Shown piece after piece: positions 1 through 8,344 of a stretch of 17,794 nt of DNA. The notes beneath the pieces are model-generated. The model did no database searches. It saw only the letters and a program-made list of their open reading frames with translations, and was not told the origin of the DNA. The stretch comes from CAYOFK01 sp964403185 (GTDB lineage Bacteria; Bacteroidota; Bacteroidia; Bacteroidales; VadinHA17). The stretch's first letter is position 1, and each line of letters begins with the position of its first letter. The stretch spans positions 1 to 17,794 of the forward strand of contig CAYOFK010000046.1 in assembly GCA_964403185.1 (NCBI GenBank), read 5' to 3'. The position numbers were made by a program, and so were the translations under genes.

Positions 1-13
1 ACCTGCTCCCTGT

Positions 14-859
14 TCATCCATACATAAACTGGCCTAGTTTGGCAAAACTGGCCTTTGGATTCATGCATAAGACCGGGATCTTCGAACTGTTTGCAATAAT
101 GTACTGCTCTGAGGCCCCCAGCACATAACTGGCCATGGTTATGTTTTTTGTTGTAGTAATCAGGATCAGGTCGGCATTCATATCCTGGGCAAAAACCAGA
201 CATTCTTTGGCGAAATTGTTTGATTTTGGCATTTCATGGATTTCGTATTCAATTCCGTTCTGAATGAGGAAGCGCACCGCAAAATTCAGGTTGATGTTTG
301 TCTTTCTCAGGAGCGCTTTATCTGTGATCTTCTGTTTTAAAATATGGACCTTGGAATCGAAGTATTTTCCCATATATATGGCCCACTGTAACTTTTCCTT
401 ATTTTCAGAGCGGAAATCAACGGGGAACACAATATTCTTGTATTTCTCCCAGTCGGTTGGCTTGTCCTGAACAACGATAAAAGGCGCTTTTGAGCCGACA
501 ATGACTTTCAGAGCCCAGCTCCCTGTAATCTTTTGCATGCCCTTCATGCCATGTGTTCCCATGACCACCAGGCTGGCTTCATTTTCATTGGCATAATCGG
601 AAATTTCTGAGAATATGCTGCCTTCATGAACACGCCCTTCAATTTCCAGGTCATGTTCATCCCCATACTTTTTTGCCGCCTCGTCAAGTTTTTCTTTCAC
701 AGCAGCAGCCTTGGTATAAGATAGTTTCTTATCAATAATATGTAACAAAACAATTGCCAGATCTACCATCTTACAAATCTTTATGCCATGCAGAAGGGCA
801 TTTTCAGCAATTTTTGTAAAGTCCCATGGAATCAAAATAAAATTTCTGTTTTTCTCCAT
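14..859 (-). CDS. Universal stress protein with two tandem Usp domains
   Basis: A 281-residue protein with two consecutive UspA-like domains, roughly residues 5-132 and 141-275, which is the usual tandem-Usp length. The first domain opens with the typical beta strand (FILIPWDFT, a variant of the ILVPVDFS start) and keeps the nucleotide-binding loop, GTHG at 101-104 followed by GS at 113-114. This suggests it binds ATP or a related nucleotide. The second domain starts KNIVFPVDFRSE but its end is degenerate (VLGASEQYIIANSS instead of GxxG-GS), so it probably does not bind nucleotide. Usp proteins are cytoplasmic and help cells survive stress or growth arrest; the exact role here cannot be told. 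It is divergent from asnS, with about 200 bp between the starts. The ATG start gives the expected N-terminus. Confidence 0.9.
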   Translation of the reverse strand: MEKNRNFILIPWDFTKIAENALLHGIKICKMVDLAIVLLHIIDKKLSYTKAAAVKEKLDEAAKKYGDEHDLEIEGRVHEGSIFSEISDYANENEASLVVMGTHGMKGMQKITGSWALKVIVGSKAPFIVVQDKPTDWEKYKNIVFPVDFRSENKEKLQWAIYMGKYFDSKVHILKQKITDKALLRKTNINLNFAVRFLIQNGIEYEIHEMPKSNNFAKECLVFAQDMNADLILITTTKNITMASYVLGASEQYIIANSSKIPVLCMNPKASFAKLGQFMYG

Positions 860-1021
860 TTCGAATTGATTTTATTCAGACTGAACCTAAACTTTAAAGA
901 TAAAAAAAAAACGTCAATTTCAGATTTTAAGTATGCCACAAAGCTGTTTTTATCTGCTGGAAGAAACCAAAGCTTTTTACTTAATTTCAGAATTTATGGG
1001 GCCTTCAAGCCGAAAAAATTT

Positions 1022-1029
1022 TATTTTTG
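1022..1029 (+). promoter_or_regulatory. Candidate -7 promoter element upstream of asnS
   Basis: TATTTTTG matches the Bacteroidota -7 consensus TAnnTTTG exactly and lies about 30 bp before the asnS ATG. No clear TTG is present at the expected -33 distance, so this is a one-element match in AT-rich DNA. The rest of the 200-bp divergent region (860-1059) shows A-runs and nothing else I recognise. Confidence 0.35.
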
Positions 1030-1059
1030 CAGGGCAGGACAAATTTTATACCATAAAGA

Positions 1060-2451
1060 ATGCAGAGACCTGATAAGATTAAGGATTTATTTCAATCCAA
1101 AGAATTTGGAAAAAGCGTCGAGATCAAAGGCTGGGTGCGTACCAGGAGAGGCAGTAATAAGATCACTTTTATTGCACTCAATGACGGATCTGTGATCCAC
1201 AGCATTCAGGTTGTGGTGGACCATTCTTTATTCGACAGGGAGGAGGTAAAGAATATCACCACCGGCTCTTGTATCCGGGTTGCAGGAAAAATTACAGAAT
1301 CAATGGGAAAAGGACAGCGTGTTGAAATACAGGCTTCAGAGATCGAGTTGTACGGAGGTGCGGACCCGGAAACCTACCCGCTTCAGAAAAAGGGGCACAG
1401 CCTTGAGTTTTTGCGAAGTATAGCCCATTTACGTCCCCGGACCAATACCTTTGGTGCGATCTTCAGGATACGCCACGCCCTGGCCTATGCCACACACAAA
1501 TACTATAACGATAAAGGATTCTTCTGCCTGCATACTCCCATTATTACAGGCTCCGATGCAGAAGGTGCCGGTGAAATGTTCAGAGTGTCTGTCCTGGATC
1601 CCCAGGATCCACCACTAACGGAAAATGGTAAAGTAGACTTTTCCGAGGATTTTTTCGGTAAGGAAACGAACCTTACCGTATCGGGACAGTTGGAAGGAGA
1701 ACTTGGGGCTCTTGCACTTACGGAAATCTATACTTTCGGTCCCACTTTCAGGGCGGAAAACTCCAACACACCCAGACACCTTGCAGAGTTCTGGATGATA
1801 GAACCCGAAATGGCCTTCTATGACATCCATGACAATATGGATCTGGCGGAGGAATTCCTGAAATATCTGGTTGAATATGTTCTGAACCATTGCACGGACG
1901 ACCTGGAGTTTCTCAATAAAATGTATGATAATGAACTCATTGAACGCCTGAAACTTGTGATCGCTGACGATTTTATCAGAATAAGTTATACAGAGGCCGT
2001 TGAGATTCTCAGGGCTTCAGGTGAGAAATTTGAATTTCCGGTGAAATGGGGAACCGATCTTCAGGCAGAGCACGAGCGCCACCTGGTGGAAAAACATTTC
2101 AGAAAGCCGGTAATACTTACGGATTATCCAAAGGAAATCAAAGCCTTCTACATGAAACAAAACGACGACGGTAAAACAGTACGCGCCATGGATGTTTTAT
2201 TTCCACGGATTGGTGAAATCATCGGAGGATCACAGAGGGAGGAAGTATATGAAAAATTGAAAAACAGAATTGATGAACTGGAAATCCCCGATACAGACCT
2301 CTGGTGGTACCTTGAAACACGTAAATTTGGAACGGCGCCCCACAGCGGATTTGGACTGGGTTTTGAACGTATGGTATTGTTCGTAACCGGAATGGCAAAC
2401 ATCCGGGATGTAATACCCTTCCCCAGGACTCCCAAGAATGCTGAGTTTTAA
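1060..2451 (+). CDS. asnS: Asparaginyl-tRNA synthetase
   Basis: Charges tRNA-Asn with asparagine in the cytoplasm. The protein has 463 residues, close to the usual bacterial AsnRS size of about 466. An N-terminal OB-fold anticodon-binding domain (about 15-105, starting VEIKGWVRTRRGSNKITFI) is followed by the class II catalytic core. Motif 2 is seen at about 230-250 (FRAENSNTPRHLAEFWMIEPE pattern) and motif 3 at 430-438 (GFGLGFERM). The element TGSDAEGAGEMF and the RHLAEFW context are typical of AsnRS rather than AspRS. ATG 1060 matches the family N-terminus. rpoN follows 67 bp downstream on the same strand, so the two may be co-transcribed. A run of T after the stop (about 2467-2475) has no GC-rich stem before it, so I do not call a terminator. 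Confidence 0.97.
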   Translation: MQRPDKIKDLFQSKEFGKSVEIKGWVRTRRGSNKITFIALNDGSVIHSIQVVVDHSLFDREEVKNITTGSCIRVAGKITESMGKGQRVEIQASEIELYGGADPETYPLQKKGHSLEFLRSIAHLRPRTNTFGAIFRIRHALAYATHKYYNDKGFFCLHTPIITGSDAEGAGEMFRVSVLDPQDPPLTENGKVDFSEDFFGKETNLTVSGQLEGELGALALTEIYTFGPTFRAENSNTPRHLAEFWMIEPEMAFYDIHDNMDLAEEFLKYLVEYVLNHCTDDLEFLNKMYDNELIERLKLVIADDFIRISYTEAVEILRASGEKFEFPVKWGTDLQAEHERHLVEKHFRKPVILTDYPKEIKAFYMKQNDDGKTVRAMDVLFPRIGEIIGGSQREEVYEKLKNRIDELEIPDTDLWWYLETRKFGTAPHSGFGLGFERMVLFVTGMANIRDVIPFPRTPKNAEF

Positions 2452-2518
2452 ATCATTGCGAAATTGTTTTTTTTTGTTAATTTGGATATGAAATCAATTC
2501 GGGAACAGCTGCGGTAAC

Positions 2519-3976
2519 ATGCTACGGCAACGGCTACAACATAAATTACTTCAAAAGCTTTCTCCACAGCAAATTCAAATGATAAAGCTGCTGGAAATCC
2601 CGGCTATAGAACTGGAACAGCGTATCAAAAAAGAACTGGAAGACAATCCCACACTGGAAGAAGGGACAGAATCGGTTTCCGATGATGCCGACCAGGATGA
2701 AAATGTTACCGAAGAAGAAATTGGCACTGATTCAGAGGAGTTTTCACTAAGTGATTATCTGAATGATGAAGACGTACCTACTTATAAACTGCAGTCCAGG
2801 AACTACTCACGGGACGACAAGAAAAATGAAATCCCGTTTTCAATCGGGGCTACCTTTCACGATCACCTTGAATCCCAGATGGGGCTGCGAAAATTGACGG
2901 AAACCCAGGATTTACTCAGCAAATATATTATCGGCAACATTGATGAAGACGGGTATCTGCGCAGAGAGCTGGAGAATATTGTTGATGACCTGGCTTTTTC
3001 ACGAAATTTTTCAACCACCGAAGAAGAATTGCTGGAGGTGTTGCGTATCATCCAGGATCTTGATCCGGCCGGGGTGGGAGCCCGGGACCTGCAGGAATGC
3101 CTGTTGCTCCAGATCGATAGGAAGGATCGCAATCAGCCGGTTATCCAAAGAACCTGGGATGTGTTAAAATACCACTTTGATGAGTTTGCGAAAAAGCATT
3201 ATGATAAGATCCTTGCCCGTTTAAACATATCGGAAGAAGAACTCAAAGAATCTTTAAATGAAATACTGAAACTGAATCCCAAACCGGGAAGTTCTTTCAG
3301 CGATCCAATGAACAAAACAGTGGTGCATATCATTCCGGATTTTATTATTGAAATCAGGGATGATGTCATGCAATTGTCATTAAATTCAAAAAATGTTCCC
3401 GACCTTCATGTGAGCAGGCATTATGCTGAAATGCTGGAGAACTATCAGCATAATAAAAGCAACCAAACCAAAGTACAGAAGGAAGCAGTTACTTTTGTCA
3501 AGCAAAAACTGGATTCAGCAAAGTGGTTTATCGATGCCATTAAGCAGCGTCAAAACACACTGTTATTGACCATGGAAGCCATTCTGGATTATCAAAAAGA
3601 GTTTTTTGAGGACGAGGATGAAATGAAACTCAGGCCCATGATCCTGAAAGATATTGCAACGCGTACCAATCTTGATATTTCTACGATCTCACGGGTGGCC
3701 AACAGTAAGTATGTTCAGACTCCCAGAACTATTTATCCTTTAAAGTTCTTCTTCTCTGAGGGCATGCTCAACGAAGATGGAGAGGAAGTGTCAACCAGGG
3801 AAATTAAAAAGATCCTTAAGGACTGTATAGAAAATGAAAAAAAAGGAAAACCGCTTACCGATGAAAAACTGGCCGTTTTGCTGAAAGAAAAAGGATATAT
3901 AATTGCCCGCAGAACTGTGGCAAAGTACAGGGAACAATTAAATATTCCGGTGGCCCGCTTACGGAAGGAGTTGTAA
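2519..3976 (+). CDS. rpoN: RNA polymerase sigma-54 factor
   Basis: Alternative sigma factor that directs RNA polymerase to -24/-12 promoters and needs AAA+ activators. The 485 residues show all three regions. Region I is Gln/Leu-rich (residues 1-48, LSPQQIQMIKLLEIPAIELE). Region II is strongly acidic (about 48-78). Region III holds the core-binding domain (about 105-290, with DEDGYL and LDPAGVGARDL), an HTH region (about 370-420, ISTISRVANSKYVQTP) and the RpoN box ARRTVAKYRE at 463-472, the signature that reads the -24 element. The start is ATG 2519; an upstream ATG at about 2488 is in a short frame that stops before it. No AAA+ activator gene and no clear -24/-12 promoter were seen in this window, so its regulon lies elsewhere. 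Confidence 0.97.
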   Translation: MLRQRLQHKLLQKLSPQQIQMIKLLEIPAIELEQRIKKELEDNPTLEEGTESVSDDADQDENVTEEEIGTDSEEFSLSDYLNDEDVPTYKLQSRNYSRDDKKNEIPFSIGATFHDHLESQMGLRKLTETQDLLSKYIIGNIDEDGYLRRELENIVDDLAFSRNFSTTEEELLEVLRIIQDLDPAGVGARDLQECLLLQIDRKDRNQPVIQRTWDVLKYHFDEFAKKHYDKILARLNISEEELKESLNEILKLNPKPGSSFSDPMNKTVVHIIPDFIIEIRDDVMQLSLNSKNVPDLHVSRHYAEMLENYQHNKSNQTKVQKEAVTFVKQKLDSAKWFIDAIKQRQNTLLLTMEAILDYQKEFFEDEDEMKLRPMILKDIATRTNLDISTISRVANSKYVQTPRTIYPLKFFFSEGMLNEDGEEVSTREIKKILKDCIENEKKGKPLTDEKLAVLLKEKGYIIARRTVAKYREQLNIPVARLRKEL

Positions 3977-4046
3977 AAGGACTCCAACAGTGTCCCCTTC
4001 TAATTCTGAATACAACCTTATTATCCGGAAACCAAAATGACCTGCA

Positions 4047-4655
4047 ATGGAAAAACGTCTGGCCCAAATAGTATCAGTTTTATTCCATCCCTACTTTTTA
4101 ACTTTAATCGGACTTCTTTTGCTTTTTAATTCCGGTCTGTATATTTCATTGCTGCCGGCCAGGTTAAAGCGGTGGATTTTTCTCATTACAGCTCTGAACA
4201 CGGTTTTTATTCCTTTAAGTTGCACTCTCTTTTATCTTCGCACCGGACTGGTTAAAAGCCTGAGAATGGATGCCCCCGGTGAGCGCATCATCCCACTTAT
4301 TGTGAATACCATCCTTTTCAACATCACCTATTACATACTTACCCGTTTTCGTATTCCCGACCCTGTAAGAATGTATATTCTGGTTGGAGCCGTCCTCTCA
4401 TTTCTTGCCCTTGTGATCAACTGGAAATGGAAAATTTCCCTGCATATGATGGGTATTGGAGGCCTTACCGGTACCTTGTTTGCCATTTCCTTCCGGTATG
4501 GATCGGATATTTTATTATACCTGGTACTTAGTGTGCTGGTTTCAGGTATTGTTGGGTTTTCACGACTGAAAAATGAAGCACATGATCCCTTTCAGGTATA
4601 TTCAGGATATGCTGTGGGAACCCTGACGGCATTTCTTATCATGTATTACTTCTGA
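4047..4655 (+). CDS. Small integral membrane protein with degenerate PAP2-like motifs
   Basis: A 202-residue protein with about six hydrophobic segments (near 13-30, 42-62, 80-98, 108-125, 134-148, 153-171 and 184-201). Three short motifs lie in the order and spacing of the PAP2 lipid-phosphatase family: R73-x6-R80 then P83; K129 with SLH at 131-133; and SR-x5-H at 172-179. The last family residue, Asp, is Gln183 here. In working PAP2 enzymes the third-motif His attacks phosphate and Asp supports it, so activity is uncertain. It is probably a PAP2-superfamily relative acting on or near membrane lipids; this is inference from motifs only. It follows rpoN by 70 bp and converges on the glycosyltransferase gene with 13 bp between the stops. 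Confidence 0.7.
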   Translation: MEKRLAQIVSVLFHPYFLTLIGLLLLFNSGLYISLLPARLKRWIFLITALNTVFIPLSCTLFYLRTGLVKSLRMDAPGERIIPLIVNTILFNITYYILTRFRIPDPVRMYILVGAVLSFLALVINWKWKISLHMMGIGGLTGTLFAISFRYGSDILLYLVLSVLVSGIVGFSRLKNEAHDPFQVYSGYAVGTLTAFLIMYYF

Positions 4656-4668
4656 TGGAAAACCCGGA

Positions 4669-5769
4669 TTATTGGAGTTTTTTTATGGCCATGTTCAGCC
4701 ATTCCGGATTTATTCCGGGAATAGCGGGTTGACGATTGCCATAATTTTTAAAAACTGCATCCAGTTCAGGGACTTTCTGTTGCGTCAAATGAAAATAGCC
4801 TTTTTCAGATAAGTAAATTCCAAGGTATTCCTGCTCGGTTTGCCCCGGTGTAGGAATAAGGATGGCGGTTTTTCCAAGTATGGCCAGGTCCATTATTGAA
4901 CTGTAGCCTGCCCGGCAAATAATGTATGAGGCATTGAGCAGGTATTTTCTTAACAGATCTGCAGGCAGATGTGGGACCAGTTCAATATTATCATACAGGC
5001 GTTGTCCCTGTTTATCCCAGGGCAAACCTCTGACAATGAGGATGGATTTATCACTTTTCCGCAGTTTTTTTATGAGGGTTGATTCAAGGACCGTACGTTG
5101 TGGCTCCGGGCCCGAAAGTATCACTACAATCTCATAATGTTTCAGCAATTCCCGGGGTTCTCTGTCGTCCCACTGCATGAATCTGGAAACAGGTCCGACA
5201 TACATGGCATTTGACGGTATGACTCCGGGATGTGACAAGATGCCGCCAAGGTTGTCTTCTCCGGGGAAATCAGGGATCCAGCAATGGTCAAATTTATTCA
5301 TCACCCTCAGGTGCCATCTGTATAACATGGATTCAAGAAGATGTTTGCTGCCGGGAATCCTTATCCTTACCTGGTGTGTGATATAAACGGCAGTTACCGA
5401 GTCGTTATGAAGTCCAAAACGGTTGTCGCTGATAACAATATCAATATCATGTTCCCTGATGAGGGTTTTTAATTGATGGTGCTCTTTACGGATTGATGCC
5501 GTCAATTTCGGTAAAATCAGTAACACGGATAATGCCATTGGCAGATGCCTTGAATAGGTGATTTTCATAAATGGAAACCGGATCAATCTGAGATCGGGAA
5601 AACTTGTTTTCAGCAGATGATAAGATCCGCCGTCTGCAGCAAGGATCAACTCAAATTTGCCGGTTTCCAGGAGTTTATGAATCAGATAAATGTCCCGGCT
5701 TGCATGCCCCAGACCCCAGTCAAGAGGACAAAAAAGGATCCTTTTTTTTGCAGGATGTTCAGTTTTCAT
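4669..5769 (-). CDS. GT-B fold glycosyltransferase (GT28/MurG-like)
   Basis: A 366-residue protein with the two-lobed layout of GT-B glycosyltransferases. The N-terminal lobe has the glycine loop GLGHASRD at 19-26, typical of proteins that scan for a lipid or sugar acceptor. The C-terminal lobe has LSGPEPQR at 218-225, then CRAGYSS at 285-291 and PTPGQTEQEYLG at 306-317. These match the MurG/GT28 donor-nucleotide site pattern (gly-rich turn, proline loop, Q-E pair). Donor and acceptor cannot be named. No signal peptide or membrane helix is clear, so it is cytoplasmic or peripheral. Its ATG lies 3 bp after the stop of the radical SAM gene, so the two are almost certainly one transcript. Confidence 0.85.
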   Translation of the reverse strand: MKTEHPAKKRILFCPLDWGLGHASRDIYLIHKLLETGKFELILAADGGSYHLLKTSFPDLRLIRFPFMKITYSRHLPMALSVLLILPKLTASIRKEHHQLKTLIREHDIDIVISDNRFGLHNDSVTAVYITHQVRIRIPGSKHLLESMLYRWHLRVMNKFDHCWIPDFPGEDNLGGILSHPGVIPSNAMYVGPVSRFMQWDDREPRELLKHYEIVVILSGPEPQRTVLESTLIKKLRKSDKSILIVRGLPWDKQGQRLYDNIELVPHLPADLLRKYLLNASYIICRAGYSSIMDLAILGKTAILIPTPGQTEQEYLGIYLSEKGYFHLTQQKVPELDAVFKNYGNRQPAIPGINPEWLNMAIKKLQ

Positions 5770-5772
5770 GTT

Positions 5773-6552
5773 TCAGGCAGTCACCAGTGTTTTAACTCCG
5801 AGGGCTTTAACGCGGGCAGCAATCCCGTCAAGTTCATCCCGGGAAATTCTTGTCAGACCACGTTCAGGGGTGTCGCGATGGAAGGTATATATCATCACTT
5901 CCTGAGGCCGGACTTCCTTAATGACTTCCAGCCATGAACGAATCTCTTCATCGGTGGTATTATCAATATGAACGTTCCTGTAGGTGCCACGGAAAAACAG
6001 CGACTGAAGAATAAACCTGCCATCAAATCTTTTCAATCCTTCAATCAGCGACTCAAGGTTCAGACCATTGCGGGGCTGATTTATTTTTGTTATCATGTCA
6101 GGATTGGAAGAATCAAGCTTGATGATATTCTGATCAATTTTCAACAGGGCATTGAAAACACCTTCTTTTTGAATTCCGGTTCCGTTTGTAAGCACTGCAA
6201 TTTTTGCTCCCGGGGTAAATTCATTTCGCAGGCGGATTGTTTCATCAGTAATTAATGCAAAATCCGGATGTAAGGTAGGTTCACCATTTCCGGCAAAAGT
6301 GATAGTATCTGGCTGAACACCCTTAATTTTTAAGCCGGTTAATTTTGTTTGAAGAGCCTGAACGAACTCATCAACAGCCGGATAAGCTGCTTTTTCGGGC
6401 TCCACAGCACCCGTCCATCCACACTCACAATAGATGCAGTTGAAATTACATACCTTTCTGTTTCCCGGCAACAGGTTGATGCCCAGTGAAGAACCCAGCC
6501 TCCGGGAACTGACCGGGCCGAAAATAATATTTTGGAATAAAAAAGTTGCCAT
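5773..6552 (-). CDS. Radical SAM protein (COG0731-like)
   Basis: A 259-residue radical SAM protein from ATG 6552. The iron-sulfur motif CxxxCxxC is at Cys35, Cys39 and Cys42 (CNFNCIYC), with a further Cys44. FAGNGEPTLHPDF follows and fits the SAM-binding GGE-type motif. The N-terminus FGPVSSRRLGSSLGINLLP is the signature of a widespread group of short radical SAM proteins related to the wybutosine enzyme family, whose bacterial members are mostly uncharacterised. The open frame extends to a TTG at 6570, but that codon lies inside the predicted -7 element, so ATG 6552 is preferred. It is the first gene of a two-gene unit with the glycosyltransferase. The reaction is unknown. Confidence 0.88.
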   Translation of the reverse strand: MATFLFQNIIFGPVSSRRLGSSLGINLLPGNRKVCNFNCIYCECGWTGAVEPEKAAYPAVDEFVQALQTKLTGLKIKGVQPDTITFAGNGEPTLHPDFALITDETIRLRNEFTPGAKIAVLTNGTGIQKEGVFNALLKIDQNIIKLDSSNPDMITKINQPRNGLNLESLIEGLKRFDGRFILQSLFFRGTYRNVHIDNTTDEEIRSWLEVIKEVRPQEVMIYTFHRDTPERGLTRISRDELDGIAARVKALGVKTLVTA

Positions 6553-6567
6553 TGTTGTTTCAGGTAG

Positions 6568-6597
6568 CAAAAGTAGTTTGAAAAATCCACAAACAAA
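6568..6597 (-). promoter_or_regulatory. Promoter of the radical SAM-glycosyltransferase unit
   Basis: On the minus strand TTTG (6597-6594), an 18-nt spacer and TACTTTTG (6575-6568) fit the Bacteroidota primary promoter TTTG-N19-TAnnTTTG. Transcription would start near 6562, leaving a leader of about 10 nt before ATG 6552. It is back-to-back with the hemerythrin promoter. Confidence 0.55.
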
Positions 6598-6651
6598 ACC
6601 AATAAATGAGGGTTAATAATACCCTGATACATACTGCTATGATAATTGTCA

Positions 6652-6681
6652 TTGTATGACAGAACCTGCAAACTACATTTG
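6652..6681 (+). promoter_or_regulatory. Promoter of the hemerythrin gene
   Basis: TTG at 6652-6654, exactly 19 nt of spacer, then TACATTTG at 6674-6681, a full match to the Bacteroidota consensus TTG-N19-TAnnTTTG. Transcription should start near 6688, giving a leader of about 20 nt. A weak inverted repeat, AGGGT-N7-ACCCT at 6609-6625, lies upstream between the two divergent promoters. Confidence 0.65.
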
Positions 6682-6708
6682 TAAAGGGATAATAATGATT
6701 TACAGGCG

Positions 6709-7128
6709 ATGGAAAAAATGGAACCTCATGAACCAATTGAATGGAAGGAAGAATACAATGTTGATGTAAGCTTTATTGATGAACACCACCGGCATTTTCT
6801 TGAGATACTGAACAGATTCAGGGATGCCGGAGAAGAAGGTCTCTGTAAGGAAAGGATGTCACAAATATTTTTTTCACTCGTTCATTACGCAGAACATTAT
6901 CTGATGCGTGAAATTATTTATTTTAAAGAATACCCCAATTTCTCAACTCACCAGGCCGCCCATAACAATTTTATCGACAGGATTGAAAAGTTTCAGAATG
7001 ATTACCGGATTGATCAGGAAGGGGTCTGTAAGGAAATGTATGAATATTTGTATGATTGGTTCCGGAACCACATCCTGAAATATGACAAGGAGGCGGTTGA
7101 GTACCTGAAATCCAAAGGGTTGACCTAA
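6709..7128 (+). CDS. Bacteriohemerythrin
   Basis: A 139-residue single-domain hemerythrin, expected to bind O2 (or store iron) at a non-haem di-iron centre in the cytoplasm. Ligand candidates in order are His26 (IDEHHRHF), His63, the pair His81 and His85 (HQAAH), and His121 with Asp126 (NHILKYD). The usual opening W-(x)n-V-D-V-(x)n-ID is present at 12-24. One oddity: the canonical HFxxEE, whose first Glu bridges the irons, reads HYLMRE, so the bridging position is Arg67 and the Glu is one residue later (68), and the helix to His81 is one residue shorter than usual. Its own promoter lies just upstream. It is convergent with the amidohydrolase, and the two stop codons overlap (7125-7128). Confidence 0.9.
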   Translation: MEKMEPHEPIEWKEEYNVDVSFIDEHHRHFLEILNRFRDAGEEGLCKERMSQIFFSLVHYAEHYLMREIIYFKEYPNFSTHQAAHNNFIDRIEKFQNDYRIDQEGVCKEMYEYLYDWFRNHILKYDKEAVEYLKSKGLT

Positions 7129-8306
7129 ACTAATTTCCTGACTCTGCTTTTGGAGGTGGTTCGGATTTTCTGCAAGTCCGCTCCTGTAATCAGGTTCAGA
7201 CCGGGTCTTTTACCCTTTTCGATGCTTCCCACTGTAGATTGCATGTTCAGAGCCCTGGCGCCATTCAAGGTGCCCCATTGCAACACTTCTTCAAATGTGA
7301 GGTCTTTAAAATGATCAAGCAGGGTTTTCATTTCCTCAAGAATGGAGAGAGATTGATTGGAAGACAGACTGTCTGTTCCAAGGGCAATGGTTTGTTTTTC
7401 ACCGGTGAAGGCGTAGATGTCGGGGAGCTTGTTCTCAATATACAAATTGGCATTCGGACAACATACCCAGAAGATCTCCGGTTCTGACATCCGGGATAAT
7501 TGAATGTCTTCAAGGGTTGAAAAGGTGTTATGGACCAAAAGGATCTTCTGTGCTTTTTGCAGATAATGCAGGGAGTGGCCCAGTGAATTGCCGGACTTGG
7601 TGTCGAAATCCCGGATAAATGGCCAAAAAGAGGCCAGAAAATCATAAAGAGGACCCTTTTTTGATTTAAACAGTTGCAATTCCCCTTCACATTCCTGATT
7701 GTGGATGGTAACCGCTCTGTTCTTTACCAGTTCGGATATTAGTTGAAATAATTCGGCGGATATGCTATAGGGGGCATGTGGGACAATGGACCAGGGATGC
7801 GGATGCTCTTTATCAATAAGCGTTGCAAGAGTGGTGGCTTGTTCCACGAGCTTATTTGCCAGTGAGGCATTCAGGCCAAAGATCTCAAGAAAACTGTGAT
7901 ATTGAATCTCCCGGTTGTTCTTTACAAAAAAACTGTCGGAGGTATTGCAGATATCACCCACTGCAACAATGCCGTTTTGAATCATGTTCCTGTGTTCCCG
8001 CCCAACAGCTGCTTTAATAATATCAGTTTCAAAATGTCTTTCGTCATTCACTTTAAAAAGGAATTGTTCCAGACCGGTGTGTTCGGGAACCAATCCTTTC
8101 AGGTGGGAAAGTTCCAGGTGGCAATGTGCATTTATGAATCCAGGGGTAATGATGCCATTATAAAATTCCAGTGATGCCTCTTCGCGAAGCGCTCCGCCAG
8201 TATCTGTTACATCATGAATGATTCCGCGTTCATCTATCGTTACAATGCCATTTTTAAGCGGAGGGCCGGCTACAGGAAATATGTAATTGGCCGCAATTTT
8301 TCTCAT
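7125..8306 (-). CDS. Zn-dependent amidohydrolase (MTA/SAH or aminofutalosine deaminase-like)
   Basis: A 393-residue amidohydrolase of the chlorohydrolase/nucleoside deaminase group. Metal ligands fit the deaminase pattern: His61 and His63 (NAHCH), His202, His259 and Asp312 (GTDSLSSN), with Glu205 three residues after His202 as the likely proton shuttle. The N-terminal (1-55) and C-terminal parts form the small beta-sandwich typical of the family. The substrate is not certain; deamination of a modified adenosine such as methylthioadenosine or aminodeoxyfutalosine is plausible from the family, but no menaquinone or purine genes are adjacent. The frame reaches a TTG at 8348, but ATG 8306 begins the family-like MRKIAANYIF and is preferred. 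It sits 38 bp after the DUF4296 gene, probably in the same transcript. Confidence 0.85.
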   Translation of the reverse strand: MRKIAANYIFPVAGPPLKNGIVTIDERGIIHDVTDTGGALREEASLEFYNGIITPGFINAHCHLELSHLKGLVPEHTGLEQFLFKVNDERHFETDIIKAAVGREHRNMIQNGIVAVGDICNTSDSFFVKNNREIQYHSFLEIFGLNASLANKLVEQATTLATLIDKEHPHPWSIVPHAPYSISAELFQLISELVKNRAVTIHNQECEGELQLFKSKKGPLYDFLASFWPFIRDFDTKSGNSLGHSLHYLQKAQKILLVHNTFSTLEDIQLSRMSEPEIFWVCCPNANLYIENKLPDIYAFTGEKQTIALGTDSLSSNQSLSILEEMKTLLDHFKDLTFEEVLQWGTLNGARALNMQSTVGSIEKGKRPGLNLITGADLQKIRTTSKSRVRKLV

Positions 8307-8344
8307 CTTCAAAGGGTTTGGAGATACGCTGACAATACTGAGGA

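Noticed and set aside
788..1195. Plus-strand frame overlapping the Usp gene and the start of asnS
   Set aside because: It overlaps two clear genes and has low-complexity Lys/Phe-rich content from AT-rich DNA.
2452..2518. Intrinsic terminator after asnS
   Set aside because: There is a T run but no GC-rich stem before it.
6552..6570. TTG start for the radical SAM gene at 6570
   Set aside because: The codon lies inside the predicted -7 element, and ATG 6552 gives a family-like N-terminus.
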